Positions 7,691 through 10,267 of a stretch of DNA of 10,267 nt are shown here, one piece after another. Where the stretch lies: assembly GCA_050259035.1 (NCBI GenBank), contig JBLMZW010000066.1:1-10267 (forward strand), read 5' to 3'. The DNA comes from JBLMZW01 sp050259035. Its GTDB lineage: Bacteria > Bacillota > Syntrophomonadia > Syntrophomonadales > DTU052. The notes beneath the pieces were generated by a model. The model was not told the DNA's origin. It searched no databases and saw only the letters and a program-made list of their open reading frames with translations. Both the position numbers and the translations under genes were made by a program. Numbering within the stretch: the stretch's first letter is position 1; each line of letters begins with the position of its first letter.

Positions 7691-7738
7691 GTTATAGAAT
7701 TCCTGTCTGATTTTGGCATAAAAAGATATAAATCTGTT
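7691..7738 (-). promoter_or_regulatory. Conserved promoter/operator block B (CPBP - hydrolase intergenic)
   Basis: Copy B of the block at 4191-4246. From 7701 the first 24 bases match copy A at 22 positions (core TGTCTGATTTTGGCAT), and similarity continues through GATATA and CTGTT with two one-base gaps. Read on the minus strand, ATGCCA (7719-7714) and TATAAC (7696-7691) are 17 bp apart, with 4/6 and 5/6 matches to sigma-A consensus; a start near 7683 would give the CPBP gene a leader of about 70 nt. On the plus strand TATAAA (7727-7732) could be a -10 without a good -35. The palindrome here is imperfect (TGTC-N7-GGCA). Confidence 0.5.
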
Positions 7739-7747
7739 CACCAAAGG

Positions 7748-7783
7748 TTACTCTCGTTTGGCACCACATAAAAACGAGAGTAA
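7748..7783. repeat. Perfect 12-bp inverted repeat with 12-nt loop
   Basis: TTACTCTCGTTT (7748-7759) is exactly complementary to AAACGAGAGTAA (7772-7783), with loop GGCACCACATAA. Neither strand has a T-run after the stem, so it is not an ordinary intrinsic terminator. It lies about 165 bp before the first hydrolase gene and just upstream (relative to the CPBP gene) of promoter block B. It could be an operator for a dimeric regulator or a structured element of a long hydrolase leader. A second, weaker 6-bp pair, CCTACG (7804-7809) with CGTAGG (7824-7829), follows 20 bp later. The rest of the 7621-7948 region holds no coding sequence that I can support. Confidence 0.6.
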
Positions 7784-7868
7784 GGGTAAGTAAAAAATAT
7801 GACCCTACGAAATTACTTGCGGCCGTAGGTACTATTTAATAATCAAAAACTGGCAGGAAAAAGTATAA

Positions 7869-7896
7869 TTGTCTTTTAGAAGATATAATATAAAAT
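7869..7896 (+). promoter_or_regulatory. Candidate sigma-A promoter for the hydrolase pair
   Basis: TTGTCT (7869-7874) and TAAAAT (7891-7896) are 16 bp apart, giving a transcript start about 45 nt before the TTG start of the first hydrolase. The surrounding tract is AT-rich and contains other TATAAT hexamers (7864-7869, 7884-7889) without well-placed -35 elements, so the exact promoter is uncertain. If this one is used, the inverted repeat at 7748-7783 lies upstream of the transcript and would act as DNA. Confidence 0.3.
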
Positions 7897-7948
7897 GTTC
7901 TAAGAGAGATAGATAAGGGGATTCCTAAAAAACTGGTGGTGAAAATAA

Positions 7949-8740
7949 TTGCTGCCTGATAATCTTCCTTTCAAAATTCATGTCATTCACGGATATATCT
8001 GCAACCTGTATCTGCTTGAATATGATCAGGGTCTGGTGCTTTTCGATACTGGTGCGGCCAATGACGTAAAACGGCTGGAGCGTTACATGGCCAACCACCT
8101 TCAAAGATCTCCTGACAATATTAAATTAGCCGTTGTCTCCCACGCCCACCCAGATCATTGTGGCGGCGCAGTTCTACTCAGAAAAAAGTATAATATTCCT
8201 TTGGCCGCCCACCGTAATATCGATAGATGGTACGCAGGTCCCGGCGGCACATTGCAGCATAAACTTGATATATATATGATGCTGCTGGTTGCCAGATCAA
8301 ATAAACGACATTTGGAACGGGTCTTATTTGACCGTCAGGTTAAACCGGATTATCCACTGGACGATCTGGATTGTCTTCCCATGTTTCCTGACTGGCAGGT
8401 CTTTACTACCCCGGGCCATACTATCCACGATATTGTCTTGTTTAATAAAGATGCAGGCCTGCTTTATGCATCCGATTTAGTGTTGCAGATAAACGATAAA
8501 TACCTGCCTCCTCTGGTAGTTCCTTTTCCTGATATGATGAAACAATCATTGGACCGGGTATCCTCTTTAAATCCGGGGACCATTATGTTTGCTCATGGGG
8601 ATATAATGGATGTTAATGATCCTGAGGCCTTTTTCTCATCAGTAAAACAAGCCTTAGATCTGCCCATGGGCATGAAGAAAAGAGTAAAGAAGCTCTCCAG
8701 TTTTTCTCCCGAAATTAAGAATCCAGGAGGCCGCCCCTAA
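7949..8740 (+). CDS. MBL-fold (metallo-beta-lactamase superfamily) hydrolase
   Basis: A 263-residue, leaderless cytoplasmic protein of the glyoxalase-II-like branch of the metallo-beta-lactamase fold. The dinuclear metal site is complete: H65, H67, D69 and H70 in SHAHPDHCGG, H157 in TPGHT, D176 in YASD and H216 in FAHGD. Between the first motif and TPGH lies an extended, partly hydrophobic segment (about 85-145) that likely forms a substrate-side cap. The start is TTG 7949, supported by GGTGGTGA 6 nt upstream; the nearby GTG codons are not in frame. A second MBL gene follows after 72 bp on the same strand without a terminator, so they probably form a transcription unit. The substrate is unknown; a thioester, lactone or other ester is typical of the fold. 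It is not assigned to a named enzyme. Confidence 0.88.
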   Translation: MLPDNLPFKIHVIHGYICNLYLLEYDQGLVLFDTGAANDVKRLERYMANHLQRSPDNIKLAVVSHAHPDHCGGAVLLRKKYNIPLAAHRNIDRWYAGPGGTLQHKLDIYMMLLVARSNKRHLERVLFDRQVKPDYPLDDLDCLPMFPDWQVFTTPGHTIHDIVLFNKDAGLLYASDLVLQINDKYLPPLVVPFPDMMKQSLDRVSSLNPGTIMFAHGDIMDVNDPEAFFSSVKQALDLPMGMKKRVKKLSSFSPEIKNPGGRP

Positions 8741-8812
8741 GCCAGGGTCTAACGGAAACAGATATAATATTTATCATAAAACGAACCAAGTGAAGTAGTT
8801 GAAGAGGAAACT

Positions 8813-9601
8813 ATGAAATACACTATTCATCCTTTATATAATGGGCAGTTTTCCATCCATTTTAAAAGTATTTATTCAGTACAGAACATACATAGTTTTG
8901 CCTTTCTTATCGTAGATAAGTGCAATGACCCTGTTCTGGTTGATACCGGGTTTACCCCTGAATATATACCTGGCCCGAGTACTTCATTCATTCAGAACCC
9001 TGAACACCAACTGGATAATGCCATTTGTGCTTTAGGGTACCACCCTTATGACATTAAAACAGTAGTACAGACTCACCTTCATTGGGATCATACTGCCGGA
9101 ATGCGCTTATTTCCCCATGCCCGGTTCTATATTCAGGCCAACGAATTCCGCTCCCTATTAAGACTTTATCCTAACGAAGAGACCTCTTTTTGCCCGGGCC
9201 ATTGGCAGCAACTCCTTGATCAGGTGGAGTTAATTGACGGGGACTTTGAACTAAAGCCGGGGCTGCGACTGGTTTATACAGGGGGACATACCGCCGGACA
9301 CCAGGTGGTGGAGGTCCAGACAGAGGCAGGTAAGATTATTCTGGGGGGAGACGTTCCCTATAACTATGATATGTTATGGGAAACCATTCCCGGACCACTG
9401 TGGGATGCGTTTCGTCAGGGCCCGGGTGCCCGATTCTACTGGGATGATTCAGTTTTACCAGATATAACCCGATGGCTCCAAACGAAAAACATATCGGAAG
9501 AACCATGGACAGATAAGATTGAATACAAAAAGATTACCGAACAAGCAGACCGGCTCATCCTATCTCACGATCGTGAACTAATAAAAACCAGCAAATTTTA
9601 A
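8813..9601 (+). CDS. MBL-fold hydrolase resembling N-acyl-homoserine lactonases
   Basis: A 262-residue cytoplasmic metallohydrolase. Metal ligands are H88, H90, D92 and H93 in THLHWDHTAG, H159 in TGGHTAGH, D180 in LGGD and H252 in LSHD. The HLHWDH spelling, the long N-terminal strand region before it, the GGHTxGHQ motif and the overall length of about 250-260 residues resemble the AiiA/AhlD/AttM lactonase branch more than glyoxalase II. Many such proteins in anaerobes act on other lactones or esters, so lactonase activity is an inference. The ATG at 8813 has GAAGAGGAAA a few bases upstream. It is second in tandem with another MBL-fold gene with which it shares the fold but little sequence beyond the motifs. 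A bidirectional terminator lies 37 bp downstream. Confidence 0.88.
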   Translation: MKYTIHPLYNGQFSIHFKSIYSVQNIHSFAFLIVDKCNDPVLVDTGFTPEYIPGPSTSFIQNPEHQLDNAICALGYHPYDIKTVVQTHLHWDHTAGMRLFPHARFYIQANEFRSLLRLYPNEETSFCPGHWQQLLDQVELIDGDFELKPGLRLVYTGGHTAGHQVVEVQTEAGKIILGGDVPYNYDMLWETIPGPLWDAFRQGPGARFYWDDSVLPDITRWLQTKNISEEPWTDKIEYKKITEQADRLILSHDRELIKTSKF

Positions 9602-9638
9602 GTAATTGCCTTCAGCCAAAAAGCCCTGCAAAAAAATA

Positions 9639-9680
9639 CCCCCTGTGGTCAATTCCAAACTTTTTCCGCAGGGGGCTTTT
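9639..9680. terminator. Bidirectional intrinsic terminator (hydrolase / glnS)
   Basis: CCCCCTGTGG (9639-9648) pairs with CCGCAGGGGG (9666-9675) over 10 bp, including one G-U, with a 17-nt loop. On the plus strand it is followed by CTTTTATT. On the minus strand the stem is followed by TATTTTTTT (complement of 9630-9638). It therefore suits the convergent ends of the second hydrolase gene and glnS. Confidence 0.85.
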
Positions 9681-9707
9681 ATTCTGTTGATCTTGTCCTT
9701 ACTCTGA

Positions 9708-10267
9708 TTATTTCTGAGCCTTCGCCCAGGAATCGCGGAGAGGAACAATTCGATTAATCACCAAATTGTCGGAAGTAGTATCCGGGTCCACACAGAAATA
9801 GCCTTGCCGGAGAAACTGGAACCGACTCCCTGAAGACACACCGGCCATATCGGGTTCTAACATGCACCCGCTCAAAATCTCTATCGATTGTGGATTAAGA
9901 ACACTGCCCTCCTCGGCCGAATCGTCACTTGTAGTGAAAAGATAATCATATAACCGTACCTCGGCTTTAACAGCATGATCAGCCGAAACCCAATGCAGAG
10001 TGCCCTTGACCTTTCTGCCGCTGTTGGCACCGCCGCTTTTGGTTTCTGGATCATAAGAACAATGCAGTTCAACAACGTTGCCCGAAGAGTCCTTAACTAC
10101 ATTCTCACATTTAATGATATATGCGTGTTTCAAACGTACTTCCTGGCCCGGAGACAGCCTAAAATACTTTTTAGGAGGATCCTCCATGAAATCATCTTGC
10201 TCAATATATATAACCCTTGAGAAAGGTATCTCACGTGACCCCATATCTGGATTCTCCGGATTATTTT
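9708..10267 (-). CDS. glnS: Glutaminyl-tRNA synthetase, C-terminal anticodon-binding part (partial at right edge)
   Basis: Cytoplasmic enzyme charging tRNA-Gln with glutamine. Only the C-terminal 186 residues or so are in the window; the frame stays open to 10267, so the gene continues outside it. The in-window ATG at 10244 is internal, being preceded in frame by N-N-P-E-N-P-D. The segment follows the GlnRS anticodon-binding beta-barrels closely: MGSREIPFSRVIYIEQDDF, the KYFRLSPGQEVRLKHAYIIK stretch, GRKVKGTLHWVSADHA, EVRLYDYLF, RFQFLRQGYFCVDPD and the terminal LRDSWAK, each with a clear counterpart in E. coli GlnRS. The catalytic HIGH and KMSKS motifs lie upstream, outside the window. The stop is TAA, followed by the bidirectional terminator 32 bp beyond. 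Many Firmicutes lack GlnRS and use GatCAB transamidation, so its presence is mildly informative about lineage. Confidence 0.95.
   Translation of the reverse strand, partial: NNPENPDMGSREIPFSRVIYIEQDDFMEDPPKKYFRLSPGQEVRLKHAYIIKCENVVKDSSGNVVELHCSYDPETKSGGANSGRKVKGTLHWVSADHAVKAEVRLYDYLFTTSDDSAEEGSVLNPQSIEILSGCMLEPDMAGVSSGSRFQFLRQGYFCVDPDTTSDNLVINRIVPLRDSWAKAQK

Noticed and set aside
8763..8768. TATAAT between the two MBL genes as a separate promoter for the second
   Set aside because: No -35-like hexamer lies 16-18 bp upstream (positions around 8740-8745 read AGCCAG); cotranscription with the first gene is simpler.
9708..10244. A complete 178-residue gene starting at ATG 10244
   Set aside because: The frame continues to the right edge with N-N-P-E-N-P-D before the Met, matching internal GlnRS sequence; the gene is partial, not a short protein.

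Overview
The window looks like a chromosomal segment from a spore-former-type, low-to-mid GC anaerobic Firmicute (Clostridia; a Peptococcaceae or Syntrophomonadaceae-like organism is my guess, not a firm assignment). The reasons are an SLH-anchored surface enzyme, strong GGAGG-type Shine-Dalgarno sites, TTG starts and a lipoprotein solute-binding/permease fusion. I see no insertion sequence, phage gene, CRISPR array, tRNA or rRNA.

Layout. Left, on the minus strand: a secreted, SLH-anchored 5'-nucleotidase (1899-4100) followed after 38 bp by a CstA-family transporter (76-1860), probably one operon; a further minus-strand gene may begin at the very edge (1-16). Then a 276-bp divergent intergenic region. 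Next, on the plus strand, a 750-residue lipoprotein fusing amino-acid-binding modules to a HisM/GlnP-type permease (4377-6629), convergent with a CPBP (CAAX-protease-like) membrane protein on the minus strand (6694-7611), with a hairpin terminator between them. A second divergent intergenic region of about 335 bp leads to two plus-strand metallo-beta-lactamase-fold hydrolases (7949-8740 and 8813-9601). A bidirectional terminator separates these from the 3' part of glutaminyl-tRNA synthetase (9708 to the right edge, minus strand).

How the genes may work together. The left half is about taking up nutrients at the cell surface: nucleotide dephosphorylation, a pyruvate/peptide-type carrier and an amino-acid ABC importer. 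The two divergent intergenic regions carry near-identical blocks of about 40 bp, which suggests that the nucleotidase operon and the CPBP gene (and possibly the ABC and hydrolase genes opposite them) share a regulator or promoter type.

Most unusual points: (1) the ABC fusion contains a double solute-binding region in circularly permuted phase (half - whole - half) with a 240-residue internal period and uneven retention of amino-acid-binding residues; (2) the CPBP protein has Gln in place of the first Glu of the EExxxR motif and a signalling-like coiled-coil N-terminus; (3) the shared promoter block; (4) a perfect 12-bp inverted repeat upstream of the hydrolase pair. I do not see a clear new multi-gene defence or mobile system here.
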